Shown: positions 21,783 to 33,107 of the stretch, in pieces
Position numbering within the stretch: position 1 is the first letter of the stretch
How the letters are laid out: each line of letters opens with the position of its first letter
From: Hirudo medicinalis
Taxonomy: Eukaryota > Annelida > Clitellata > Hirudinida > Hirudinidae
Length of the DNA stretch: 37,798 nt
NCBI GenBank assembly: GCA_011800805.1
Contig: MPNW01000921.1
Location: 23,383 to 61,180 of the forward strand
Direction: 5' to 3'
Program-made: the position numbers and the translations under genes
The notes under the pieces: generated by a model
What the model saw: only the letters and a program-made list of their open reading frames with translations
Told to the model about the DNA's origin: nothing
The model's database searches: none

Positions 21783-24748
21783 ATGGAGCGCTTCTCGCCT
21801 GTGCACGCTGCCATGGACAGAGTAATTCCGGATCATTCCATCCATTCATCTGCCCAGCCAAATGACTCCATCCAACAGGCCACCCATGACAGGCAGAAGA
21901 CAAAAGTTATTTCATGCACCATTCTTCTTCTGGATGAGAGCGAACTGACCGTCGAGATGGATGTAAGTGGACACCTTGACCTTGAACTTAAACTGGAGCA
22001 GTTCCTGACGAAGATTTCGTGTGTTTACAGAAAAATTCCACAGGTAAAGAACTTCACGAGAAGATTTTCAGGAGTTTGGACCTCGCGGAAACCGATTATT
22101 TTTCCTGCTTCACTTGGCATCCAAACGGGTCCAAGGTATTGAAGAAGGAGTTTTGGACTCTCAATCAATTTGTTGAGAATTTGTTTAACAAATCATTTTA
22201 AAATGCATTTTATTAACTTCAAATCAACTCAGACTTGGATCAGTTACAACAAAAAATTGACAAAACAAGTAGAGAGTGAGTAGACATTTTCTCCGTTGAT
22301 TTAAACAAACCGAATGAACGATTGACGTCTGCTTATCAATGCGCCATCCTTTTGTTCAAGGATTGTTCGACGTTTGCAGGTAAGAAGTATAGGTTTGAAT
22401 TTGGAGTCAAGTTTTACCCTCCTGATCCTCTTTCTCTCCAGGAAACTCTCACCAGGTTTTAAATGCTAAATCGTATTAATACATCTGCCTTAACATCAGC
22501 ATGGTTGCCTGAAACTATGTATTGTGCATTATTTATGCATGCTTTAGTATTGCGAGTAATTTAATTGAATTAAAATGTCAGAGTAATGATATGGGATTAC
22601 GCTTAATTAATTACGCTTAATTGGGTGCGGATGTGAGCAGTTGTAATTGAATTTATGGTTGCTTCGTAAGCATTCATTTTTCAGGTATGATTTCGATATT
22701 TTCTTAATTTTTGTAATAACTGCTGAACATAAATGCCTTAATCCGAAGTCAACTTCTAATTATGTTTTCAACAAGTGCATGATTTTATTATAACGTTAAT
22801 ATTATTTGTTAATCAATAATATCAATTGAATAATCATTAATATTCATTAATAATCGCCCAGATACTTGTTATGCCTGCAAATTCAAAAGGACATTTTCGC
22901 GAAGAGGTGAGAAAATAAAGTTGATGCTAATTTCTGTTCGGAAAGATAAAATGCTGTTTTCCAAGCGTTCTTTCCAAATATTTTCCAATGCCTCCAGTAC
23001 GGAGTACGTTGCAAGTGTAAACAAACATTGTAGATTGCCATGCTCTTTTTACACACTGGCCCTTCTAGGATCGTACGTGGTCCAATCAGAGTTGGGGGAT
23101 TACTCCCCGGAGATCCACGGGTCAGATGCCACTTATGTCCATAATTTTTCCTTTTATCCCAATCAAAGTCAGGAACTTGTCGGGAAAATCTCCGAACTCC
23201 ACAAATCACACAGGTGAATGCTCAATTTCCTATTTCCATCAACGTAAAACTGTCTTTCCGCTTGGAGATACGACACAAACATATCCTATACCGATATCAG
23301 AATGTTTCAGAATTAGAACTTATTTCAACATTTAATTGTCGCATAAATTCGTGACTTAAAGTTTGACCTTCTCCAGTGGTTTAAGTTCACCTTCTGCTGA
23401 TGACTTGTTCTTGCTGAACGCCTCGAAACTCGCTCTCTACGGTGTTCACAGACAGGAAGCCAAGGTTGAGTTAATAATCTATTTCCTCATAAGATTTCAT
23501 TCATTACGTCACCAACAGTTATGATCATCTTCATCGGTTGATCTTTCAACTGCTCAAGGATGCTCAAAACAATGCTGTTGAAATTGGAGTGAATTCGGGA
23601 GGACTGGTCGTTTACCAGGACAGCCTCAGGCTCCACAGGTTCGTGTGGCCAGGGATGCTGAGGATTTCCTACAGGGGAACCAAGTTCATTATCGACGTCC
23701 GACCGAATATCGTGAGATTTTCATTCAATTTTTTTTAAACATTTTCTGAAGAATGAATTGATTCTGAAGTCTGATGATATTTATTGTCACTTGGTTAAAT
23801 CTCTCGCAAGGAGGCAAATGATCATCACACCATATCGAGGCAATAAACACAGCTTAAGTTCATATTTTTTATCTGTAGAAGTTTTAAGCAGATGTCATTC
23901 GATGCATAAATTGTAATCTTTCGACTTTCTTGACCTTGTACGGAGTCGTGCAGCGCTACAAGGATCCAATTATTCTTCAGAAATCTCAGAAATCAAAAAC
24001 TTCATTCAAGTATAAAATGGCGGACTTCAGTGTCGTTCGTGGTTTTTGGCAGGTGGTTGTTGAACACCATTCCTTCTTCAGGTTTTTATTTTTTATGACA
24101 ATTTATAAAGATACCTTTGATTGTGCATTAATTTATAATTGCTAATGATTAATTTAAAAGATAAAATTTTAATCCTTAATAATAATTTAAGGATGAAGGA
24201 AATGGTGCCAGAGAAGAAGGGATTGTCCCTCTTAAACCTCGGACAGACGCAGTTCAAGTTTGAGAGAAGGACTCACTTCCAGACTCTCCAGGCTTCCTCC
24301 ATGATTTCCAGACCTCCCCCGAACTTCGCTAGGATGAAATACAGCAGTGAGAAAGTTTTTTTAAAACTTTTTTGTCATTCCATCCATCCATCCATCCATC
24401 CATCCATTTCCAACAAATTCATTCGCTTGACCTCCTCCTCAGTTTCTCAGTCGAAATCCTTCCACAGTTCTGCGGACCAAATCCTCAACTCCAAGTCCCA
24501 CTACACTCCAAGTTTGTTCTCGCAGCACGAAATGTTTTCCGAGGTTTAAAACCTGATTTGAACAACTGTCGGGTGGAACTAACATATGCGAATGCCGTTT
24601 TTCATTGCAGCCTTCTTTGTCATCGTTGTCACCTGTATTGTGTCAACATGGAGCCGCGGGGTCGACCACGGTCTGCCCCTTAAAACCTTGCGACGAGGCA
24701 CCAGTTAAGTACCAGGTTAAGATATATCATAAGATGTATAAGGTTTAG
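21783..24748 (+). CDS. Protein 4.1-type FERM protein, 12 exons, short form
   Basis: Exons 21783-21962, 22031-22135, 22233-22275, 22380-22455, 22862-22906, 23034-23213, 23377-23464, 23559-23711, 23981-24081, 24192-24346, 24443-24543, 24611-24748 are all phase-consistent, 454 aa. FERM at about 41-324: F1 with [13 protein letters not shown] and LDLAETDYF; linker [13 protein letters not shown]2 with [20 protein letters not shown] and [10 protein letters not shown]3 ending [17 protein letters not shown]-adjacent region follows ([25 protein letters not shown]). These match EPB41/coracle proteins better than FRMD or PTPN types. Known role: links the spectrin-actin cortex to membrane proteins, and septate junctions in insects. 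Odd: divergent, with no spectrin-actin or C-terminal 4.1 domain before the AATAAA at 24760, and a tandem acceptor at exon 11 that gives two C-termini. The 5' end is uncertain. Confidence 0.85.
24386..24408. repeat. CATC repeat in an intron
   Basis: Six CATC units in the 96-base intron between exons 10 and 11 of the 4.1-type gene, close to the acceptor. Confidence 0.85.
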
Positions 24749-24759
24749 TTGTACACAAA

Positions 24760-24765
24760 AATAAA
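24760..24765 (+). other. Poly(A) signal of the 4.1-type gene
   Basis: AATAAA 12 bases after one predicted stop (24746-24748) and 52 bases after the alternative stop (24706-24708). It argues that the short protein is complete here. Confidence 0.6.
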
Positions 24766-24844
24766 ACCTTGTTGAGGTTTTCGTGCTCAGCATCAACAAA
24801 CATTAGATTTGGGGCTCGGAAGGTTCAAATTCTTGGACACTTGG

Positions 24845-24883
24845 CAATGATGATGCTGCTGGTGGTGGTGATGATGATGATGG

Positions 24884-24942
<59 letters not shown>

Positions 24943-25059
24943 TTGATGATGATGATGATGATTTGGTGGTGATGGTGGTGGTGGTGTGNGGGGTGGTGGG
25001 GGTGGTGGTGGTGATGGTGGTGATGGTGGTGGTGGTGGTGGTGGTGGTGGTGGTGGTGG

Positions 25060-25113
<54 letters not shown>
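24845..25113. repeat. GAT / GGT / GAT composite microsatellite with an N
   Basis: A GAT block, a GGT-rich block and another GAT block, with an undetermined base at 24989 within the GGT part. The G-rich centre has many closely spaced GG and GGGG runs, so G-quadruplex formation is possible. Length is unreliable because of the N. Confidence 0.95.
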
Positions 25114-25114
<1 letters not shown>

Positions 25115-27013
25115 ATTATTATCATTATTTCCTCAATATTTCTTAAACCGATTACTTTCAGGTGATGGATTTTCCAAGTATTTGCAAATAATGAAATAAT
25201 GCGGCAGAATGAATGTTACAGTAAGTTGTTTTAAAACTATAATTTATAATTTATTCGATTTGTTAAATGTTGGAACGAAGAATTTACAATTCATTATAAT
25301 TATGATGGTATTTAAATATAACCCACCAACAAAATTAGAAACTGTGTTCCTTCCGTCCAACAGTATCAACAAGAATAAACTTTGAAAACTCTATTACTTA
25401 AAAGGTTTGTTTCATTTTTCAACACATTTAGAATTAATTGACATGTTTTGGTCAGTTTATTACAAATTAAAACTAATAATATTTACATTAAATTCAGAAA
25501 TTTGTTCACAATTATGGTTTATTCCGTGGATTATCATTCTATCCGACCTACTCCATAGCTGCCCCTCTGCGTCCATCCAATAAGATTCATTCCACGTGTG
25601 GATTTATAATAAATTTCCCAAGTCAACAATAATTCTCTCTTACCGTGGAAGTCATGAAAGTTCACTCAGTCCTTTTCCATGGAAATTAATCACCGGAGTC
25701 CAAAATAAAACTACAATATCGCGACATTCCCTGAATTTCTCCTATAATTAAAGCTTATTCGTCATCTTCAAAGATTAATTATAATCCATTTGTTTAAATA
25801 TTTATTATTATTATTGTTGTTGTTGTTTGATTTGATTCGAAGAAATATTTTTATCGAATGAAGTGAATTTAATTTCTAATTCGCCTTTTGCATTAATTTA
25901 GATTTTTAGGATTAATCCTTTCAATAAATCCTTGAACTTAATAAATTGTATCAGAAAAGAATGTATCATTCTATTCGCCAGGATAGACAGAATCAGTTTA
26001 ATTTAGTTTTACATTTCAAGTTTGTTTCTAGGTAAAAGATGTGCAATTTTTGTATAATAATTTTATTAGTGATAATGTCATTATTTATATGGCATAAAAA
26101 TACAAAAAGAAAATGAAGTAATAAAAGTAACTTTTTATGTTCATCAGAAAATCAACATCCAATTTTATCGCCACATTTTGCATCACGACGTTGCATTTTC
26201 TCGTATTGGACAGTTTTCATATCAAGCGATGGTGTACTTAGAAGATGAAGATACTTTTCTTTTTTAATTTAAAGTTAGAAAACTTGAGTTTGCGATTTTG
26301 AAGAATGTCTCGAAATAATTTTTAATAAATTTTTTTATTGACGTCGTATAGTTCGATGTGACTTAGCACCAAATCTTGAAACTTTTTTCGAAATTTTCAC
26401 CATGAAAATAAACGTGTTTTATCTTGGTTTGGTGAATATTTAATTGAATATTGAGAGGACTGATCAGATTTCGTCTTACTTTGGTTGTTTCAAGTTGTAA
26501 AAATCCGAAAAAATGTATTCTGATTCCAAATTGTTCTTGCCTAATTAATAATGGCCTCAATCAGTAACGTTTACAAGATATAATAATATGTAAAATAAAT
26601 CGAAACATGAGAGATTACTTAGAAAAATACAAATTTTTGTTCGTGAAGGATCGTCTGACGCCACTCAACGAACGTTTTGACTTTTGTTAACATTCCCTAA
26701 CATTTAATAAACCTTATGGATAAATTAACCTCACCATTAACCCTTAATCCTCAATCTCATTAATTTCTCTACAATGATTCTGAAATCATTCACCTGCAAA
26801 TAACCAATTCTAGACCTTGTTGAAAATTAAACCTTAAACGGCGTGAAAGACGAATTTGAATAACAAATGATCTTAGCTGAGTGAAACTCGATTTGCACAC
26901 CCGTGACCTGGCGTGAACGTGTTGCTAACAAAAGTGACCTTCGTCATCCACATCCATTCTTCATAGTTTTGGTGTGGCATTTGGGGCCTTGGTTGTTTGA
27001 GATATTTGGCGCA
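25114..27013. other. Non-coding spacer before D2HGDH
   Basis: About 1.9 kb, AT-rich, with a small GTT run near 25815. I found no exon with matching splice sites. An in-frame ATG at 26903 could extend D2HGDH by 37 residues; I preferred 27014. Confidence 0.5.
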
Positions 27014-29106
27014 ATGAAGAGTATTATTAATGCTCCAATATTTCGCTGGTTTAGTACAAGAACTTTTTCAAAGAATGCAATACCCGCTCTTACTACGGAT
27101 AGATACAACGTCGAAAGAGGGCCTTATGCCAAGCTTACCGAAAATGACGTCAAGTTTTTCAAATCCATTTTGACAGAACCATCCATGGTTTTAGAGAATG
27201 AGGATGACATTGCCTTTTATAATGTTGATTGGATGCATATCTTTAGAGGTAAAGCGTTGCAGGGGCATTTACTTTTCTAATTTACTGTTTCAAATTACTT
27301 TATTTTCACGTTAGGAGGGAGTCAGTTAGTACTGCGACCAAAATCAACAGAACAAGTTTCAAAAATTCTGGAATATTGCAATTCAAAGAGGTTAGCAGTT
27401 GTCCCTCAAGGGGGTAACACTGGACTGGTTGGTGGAAGTGTCCCTGTCTTTGATGAAATAATTTTATCGACCCAGCTGATGAATAAAATAATCAATTTGG
27501 ATTCACTGAGTGGTAAATAAAAACTTATAACAAATAAAACAATGATTTTAATCTAAAAAATTTGGTTTTCTTCACATTTCTTAAGAGTTTCTCTTATTTT
27601 AGGGATCCTTGTTTGCCAGTCAGGATGTATTTTGGAAGAAATAAACCAATACCTCAGTGAATTTCAGTTCATGATGCCTCTTGATTTGGGCTCTAAAGGA
27701 TCGTGCAACATTGGAGGAAATCTCTCCACCAATGCAGGAGGAATGCGACTTCTCAGATATGGTTCTCTCCATGGTTCGACAATTGGCATAGAAGCTGTAA
27801 CATTGAAGTTTCTTATTTAGTCAAATTTTCTCCTCAATTCTCTAACTTCTGATAAATCCCATCAGGTCTTGGCTAATGGAAATGTCATTGATTGTCTGTC
27901 TTCAGTGAGGAAGGATAATGTCGGCTACCACATGAAACATCTCTTCATTGGTTCAGAAGGAACTCTTGGTATCATTACCAAGGCTTCAATTCTCTGCACT
28001 AAAAAGTTACTTTCAGTCAATCTGGCCTTATTGGGTAAAATGAATTGATTGCCAATAATAGATGATGTCAATTCAACAAAACCTAAAAATGTTTTTCAAT
28101 AGGCATTAATTACTCAACGATATCCATAATAAATAACTAATTTATTTTTAGAATTATTAATTCATCCTGAAACCAGGTTGTTTGAGTTTTGAAAATGTCT
28201 TGAAAATTCTTGAATTCGCTCGAAGGGATTTGAGTGAAATCTTGTCTGCATTCGAATTCTTGGATAAGGATGCATTGATTTGCTCGGAAAATTATCTGAA
28301 GACAAAATGTCCCTTGAAAGATTCCTCGTTTTACGTCTTCATCGAGACGTCGGGATCTAACGAAGAACACGACCAGGAAAAATTGGACAAGTTTTTTGAA
28401 AATCTGATTGAATCCGACTTGATTGCAGACGGGACGATGGTGCACGACGTCTCCAAAGTAGAGGTTTTGCGACATTTTCAGATTTATCTCCATTTAACTC
28501 CATTTGGACAAAGTCTCACAAAGTTGTACTTTTTTCAAAGAACCTCTGGAAGTTTCGTGAATCTGTTGCCTTGGGACTCGTCATGGACGGACACTGTTAC
28601 AAATACGACGTTTCGCTTCCTCTATCCAAGTATTACGAGGTTGTCGATTACATGAGGTCGAGTCTGTCTGGACGGGCCAGTCGAATTTGTGGCTACGGAC
28701 ATGTGGGAGATGGTAATGCAGCTACTGAGATTAACATTTTAATTAACTCGAATATTATGTTAAACACACGTTAACAATTCCTTCACGAAATGATGATTTC
28801 ATCATGACCGATAAACACTTCGCAGTAAAAATCATTAGATCAGTCTTCATCTTTCCTTCAGGAAATCTTCATTTCAACGTGACGACTCCAAAGTACGAGA
28901 GCGAGATATCCGAGACCATTGAAAACTTCCTCTATGAGTTCGTGATGTCAAACAAAGGCAGCATCAGTGCGGAGCACGGGGTCGGCATCTTCAAGAGACA
29001 TCGCCTTCGTCTCGTCAAGACGCCCGAGAGCCTCGAACTGATGAAACAGTTGAAGGTTCTCGTGGATCCTCGCAACATCCTTAACCCTTACAAGGTTCTG
29101 CCATGA
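27014..29106 (+). CDS. D2HGDH: D-2-hydroxyglutarate dehydrogenase, mitochondrial, 7 exons
   Basis: Exons 27014-27248, 27315-27512, 27603-27796, 27866-28034, 28177-28463, 28541-28712, 28862-29106; 499 aa (human about 521), all phases consistent. It oxidises D-2-hydroxyglutarate to 2-oxoglutarate, passing electrons through FAD to ETF. The start [21 protein letters not shown] is basic and acid-free, a mitochondrial presequence. The FAD domain has [14 protein letters not shown] (109-122), [17 protein letters not shown] and [12 protein letters not shown]. The C-terminal domain has the metal-site motifs [14 protein letters not shown] (His415, His422, Asn424) and SAEHGVG (Glu456, His457), each exactly 19 positions before the human residues. 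Arg367 and Lys382 match human Arg386 and Lys401. Odd: Ala371 stands where human has Thr390. No exact AATAAA was found close downstream. Confidence 0.97.
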
Positions 29107-31143
29107 TGAGGGACTGACCAATGTCAATTGTGCCTAAATTTTTGATGAAACAGGAAAGGCTTATGCAATGGACTTTGTTCTGACCTGACCTACTTTACAC
29201 TTTATTTTCATTTGTATATCATTTCACATTTTGTATTGAACCATATCTTGTATTTTAAGAATTGTAACTATTTTCTCATTTCCTTGGAGTTTATGGGATG
29301 TTTTTGAGATGTTTTTGATGATTCCATTGAGTTTGTGAGTTTGTATTTTCAGATGTTTCGTGAAACATTGAGTCGTTTAATCAGAGTTATCAGCTGAGTT
29401 TAATTTTAAAGTTTTTTACTGAATTGTGATGCATTGCTATTTAATATTGGAGGATTATTTTTGTGTTACTGAAGTGCTTAAACACTGTTTCCTATCTTGT
29501 TTTCTACTTTTTTTTTGATTGCAATGTAACAAATTGTGTAATCAAAGACATCAAGTGCAGTTGAGCTGCTGCTTTTTATTGAATGCTAGTGAACGTGGAT
29601 TGTTTGTTATGTGATTAAATTCATTAATTACTCGATCAAATGCTTTGTTCAAATATGTGACGATGTAAAAGTGAACTTTTATTTTAAATGGTTGTCAAAT
29701 ATCTGGATATAATTGGTTCAAATTGGTTAATAATTGGTTCAAACAAAAACTGGATAAGAATCGACTGGCAGAGATGAGAATGTGCAGATTTTTCTGGAGA
29801 AATTACAAAATCAGGAAATTTGATTCAAAAGACAATTTAAAACATCGCCCCTTTTTAGATTAGTGTTTGAAACTTTTGAACCATCTAAAAAAAATCTATT
29901 TAATTAATTTATTTTGGAGAAGGATGATGTTAAAGTCTAATAAAATTTGCGATAGATTTCGCAAAAGCATTTGTAATTACGCCTTCACCAACTTAAGCTC
30001 TTTCAACCTAGATTCAACTCTTGATTGAGAGTATCAAGCTGATACTGTCTACGAACAAGCTTAACGGCTAGGCCCTAGTTTCAAATGTGCTTGGTTCCCC
30101 GACAATTGATGCTTTACCCCAAAGCACATCTTCCACCGAGCTTTTGGATTGTAAATTCTCGTCTTCTTTGGATACGAGAAGGAACTCCAAAGAGGAAGAA
30201 TCGAAAGATGTTTCTTTAAGAAGACCTCCCTAACAGAGATTTATTTATGAATACCCCAAAAAAATTTGAGCATAGCACTCCCCAAATAGCTTAACCCCCT
30301 GACATTGTGTACATTTCCAAGTAATCGAGTTAGTTCAATTTGGAGCAGATGTCCTTAGTCGGCCTTCCACCATGACCTCTTTTGTTTGCTTTTTTTTACT
30401 CGCTGGTTGAAACAAAGCTTTGTAACAAAAGCATCTATCGGCTTCGAATTTCTTGACCAACTCTTCCAAACTGTCGGCTTTTGTAGTTGCTCTCGAATGT
30501 GAAGGCGTTGAAGATTGGAAGAGAGTCCAAGATAACTTAGCCATGCTTCTATCTTGATGCTCTCCGGCTTTTCAAGAGAATCAGAAGCTTCATTTGCCAT
30601 CTGGTTCCTCTGCTTCATGGAAGTCCTGCTTCAGCACGTTACTGGTCAGCTTATAAAAGAGAACCTGATGACCCTTTGACCACTTAGGGGTTAGATGAAT
30701 GTCTAACAGTCACTGACCGTTGAATCAACTTCAACGAAGGAGCTTCCTACCACAATCTTTATTAGCGCGGATATGTACGAAACCACGCCTATCTTTTATC
30801 TGTAACTATTTTCCTCACATCCTTTTCAATTATTTTTGTGTAGTGAGAGCAACAATGAAATAATCAGAGGCCAATAAACCAGCAAGTTAACTAGTAACTT
30901 TATTAAACAAGTATTCAGTGAATGGAACTGAATATCCAAGTATTTCTGAATATGAGCAGACATGGGACCAAGAAAGGTTATGCAGAATGTGAAACAATCA
31001 TTCTTCATCGTCATCATAACTCATTTGCAAATATTGGGTGACTTGATTTATCGCACAACCTGCTGCCCGATTTGATTGATTAAAATAATAGCGACATTAG
31101 TTCTTGAGAACTGCTCAACAGTATGTGCTGCCAAAAAGTGGTT
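29107..31143. other. D2HGDH 3' UTR and spacer
   Basis: T-rich to about 29700, then mixed. Minus-strand frames at 30335-30618 overlap in two phases and match nothing I know. They may belong to the hAT relic that follows, but no transposase motif is visible. Confidence 0.45.
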
Positions 31144-31540
31144 TCAATTTCCTTGAGCATGTTGCTCCAAATTTGGATGCTTTCCACATACATAATTTTT
31201 GTAGAAAATAACCAAGTCATTGCTATCATATGCTCTTCTCAAGTTCACATCAAACTGCAAATATATCAGCTCCAGTTGATAGTAATCAAGAACGTCCTCA
31301 GGTGCCATGTTAAATCGCTGAGAAAACAGCTTGAAATTTCCTGAAATCAGCAAATCTGCTGGTAAATTCGTCACACAACTTGCCAACAGTTTCAGCACAT
31401 TTGGAACAATCCAAATCTGACATTTCTGCTTTTCTGACAGCTAGACTTGGAAAATGAATAAGTGCTGCTCTACTCAGCTGAGTCTGTTCAAAAGTCTCGT
31501 TCACCAAATGACTTTCAGTTTGACATTTAAATCTTAAGGA
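31144..31540 (-). pseudogene. Broken hAT-type transposase fragment
   Basis: Two overlapping minus-strand frames (31507 to 31310 and 31398 to 31144) together read like the C-terminal half of hAT transposases domesticated as ZBED5/GTF2IRD2/SCAND3-type proteins. Matching segments are ALIHFPSL, CDEFTSRFADFRKF, YYQLELIYLQFDVNLRRAY, LVIFYKNYV and HPNLEQHA. The frame changes between FADFRKFQAVF and the next block, and a stop follows HAQGN, so it cannot encode an active enzyme. The family call rests on remembered motif patterns. Confidence 0.65.
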
Positions 31541-31870
31541 TGTTGTATGATGTCATTTAGGAAAGACAACCAGTGATATTATAGCCCGCGTAAATCAAGT
31601 ACCCACAACTTTCTAATGCACATGGCATTGGGTTACCATTTCAAAAAGTTACTAAATTTTATTAAAAACTATACTTCATTCAGCAAAAGCAAATGAATTT
31701 TGGAAAATGAACCTTTGAATACAAAACAAAGTTTCTTTTTGAAGACTTTGTTTGACGCTCGAAAGTAAAAAATGCGAGTCCTTGACATTTTGTATGGTGG
31801 ATTGGAAAGCTGTAAAATTTCTTATGACTAAGAAAAAAAATCGAAATTAGTAATAAAAATTAAATTATTA

Positions 31871-31915
31871 GCGAGGGCCACACTGACTGGCCTGGCGGTC
31901 CGCATGTTGCACATA
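31871..31915 (-). mobile_element. Possible subterminal remnant of the hAT element
   Basis: GCGAGGGCCACACTGACTGG followed by CCTGGCGGTCCGCATG is GC-rich in an AT-rich setting. It resembles the GGCC/GCATGCGG words common near hAT-Charlie ends. It lies beyond the 5' side of the transposase relic, as expected for the same insertion. The second end was not found. Confidence 0.3.
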
Positions 31916-33107
31916 TTCTCAGACACTGGTTAGCACTGGTTAGGAATCGCTAAATATAACATTATTGAAGATTTCCTGGTAGGAGTTCTTTAGATGAATC
32001 AAGCGTTCTTTAACAGCTGCCATTTCTATGGCATCCAGAAATATTTATTAAAAACAAAACATGTTGAAATAAATCATTAGAAATATCTCAAATGTTTATT
32101 TGAAATATCTCAAGCTCACATCCCTCAGAACGACTAGCTGATTGCTTCGATCAATGGAGTGTTTACATATCCTCACCACCAAAGAAATGCTAAAAAATTA
32201 ATGTGAGCCCTCTACTTTTAATGTTGAAGCTTTTTTGACAAATTTCGAAGGCAGACGATGAATCCATGGATTCATCGAAAGTAACATTTCCATGGTTGCT
32301 CTTAAAAAGAGGGTATTTTGTGATAAAACTGTTTCCTATTGATAGATGATAAAAATTATTCAACTAAGAAGCACAGCAGGAAGGTAACTTATGAGAAAAT
32401 AGAGTTAAATTATGAGAGGTGATCTTGATTCTAATATTAAATGTGAAAATATAGGTGATGCGAAAATGATTCGATCCCGTCACAACATTGAAATAAAAGT
32501 TCAGTTCATCCACGCTTCATCAAGTTTGGTTCAAGAACTTGATATTTATTGCAATACACTAAAAATAAAGCGAACGAATAAGGCATTATTAGATATTAAA
32601 TTAGATATTAAAAAATATTAAATCTTAAAATAAATAAACGAGTTTTTCAAGTTGTCTCGTCTTTTCCAGATTGAAATTTAGGTGATGACAAATGTTGAAA
32701 TAAATTAATTCAGTTTGTAAACATTTTCCTTCAATTTTTCAATAAATTTAGAATATTGTTTCCTGAAAATTTTGTTAGACGAACTGAAAGTAAGAAACTG
32801 TTCACAAAAAAAATCTAAAAAGTTCCTGAACAAACAATAATTTCAAAATAAAAGAAATAACTTAAAACATGAGAACTTGGCTGCTTCTAATGACTGGAAT
32901 CTGCACCATTTTTGCTGGAATTCAAGTTGTCAAAGAATCTGAAAGTATTGAAATAACTTTCATGATTTATGAAGAGAATGTTTATTAAAAAATTATTTAT
33001 TTGTAAATTTAATAACACTTAAAAATGTGAGAGAAAGATGTCGTTAGTTTGTAAGAATGTTAATTTTACATAATCACTAGTTAATTAAGAGGTGACCAAC
33101 AGAAAAG
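31916..33107. other. AT-rich spacer with minus-strand poly(A) signals
   Basis: No gene on the plus strand. TTTATT at 32981-32986 and 32996-33001 are AATAAA on the minus strand, about 107-125 bases beyond the stop of the minus-strand gene, and support its end. Confidence 0.5.

Noticed and set aside
24769..25199. Poly-Met/Val and poly-His/Pro/Ser ORFs on both strands
   Set aside because: Microsatellite translation only; the open frames come from the repeat.
26903..27013. Upstream in-frame ATG extending D2HGDH by 37 residues
   Set aside because: The extension contains acidic residues and a hydrophobic stretch, whereas the ATG at 27014 begins a typical mitochondrial presequence at the expected length.
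30335..30618. Two overlapping minus-strand frames of 69 and 87 aa
   Set aside because: Different phases, no motif from hAT or any family I know; could be transposon debris but not supported.
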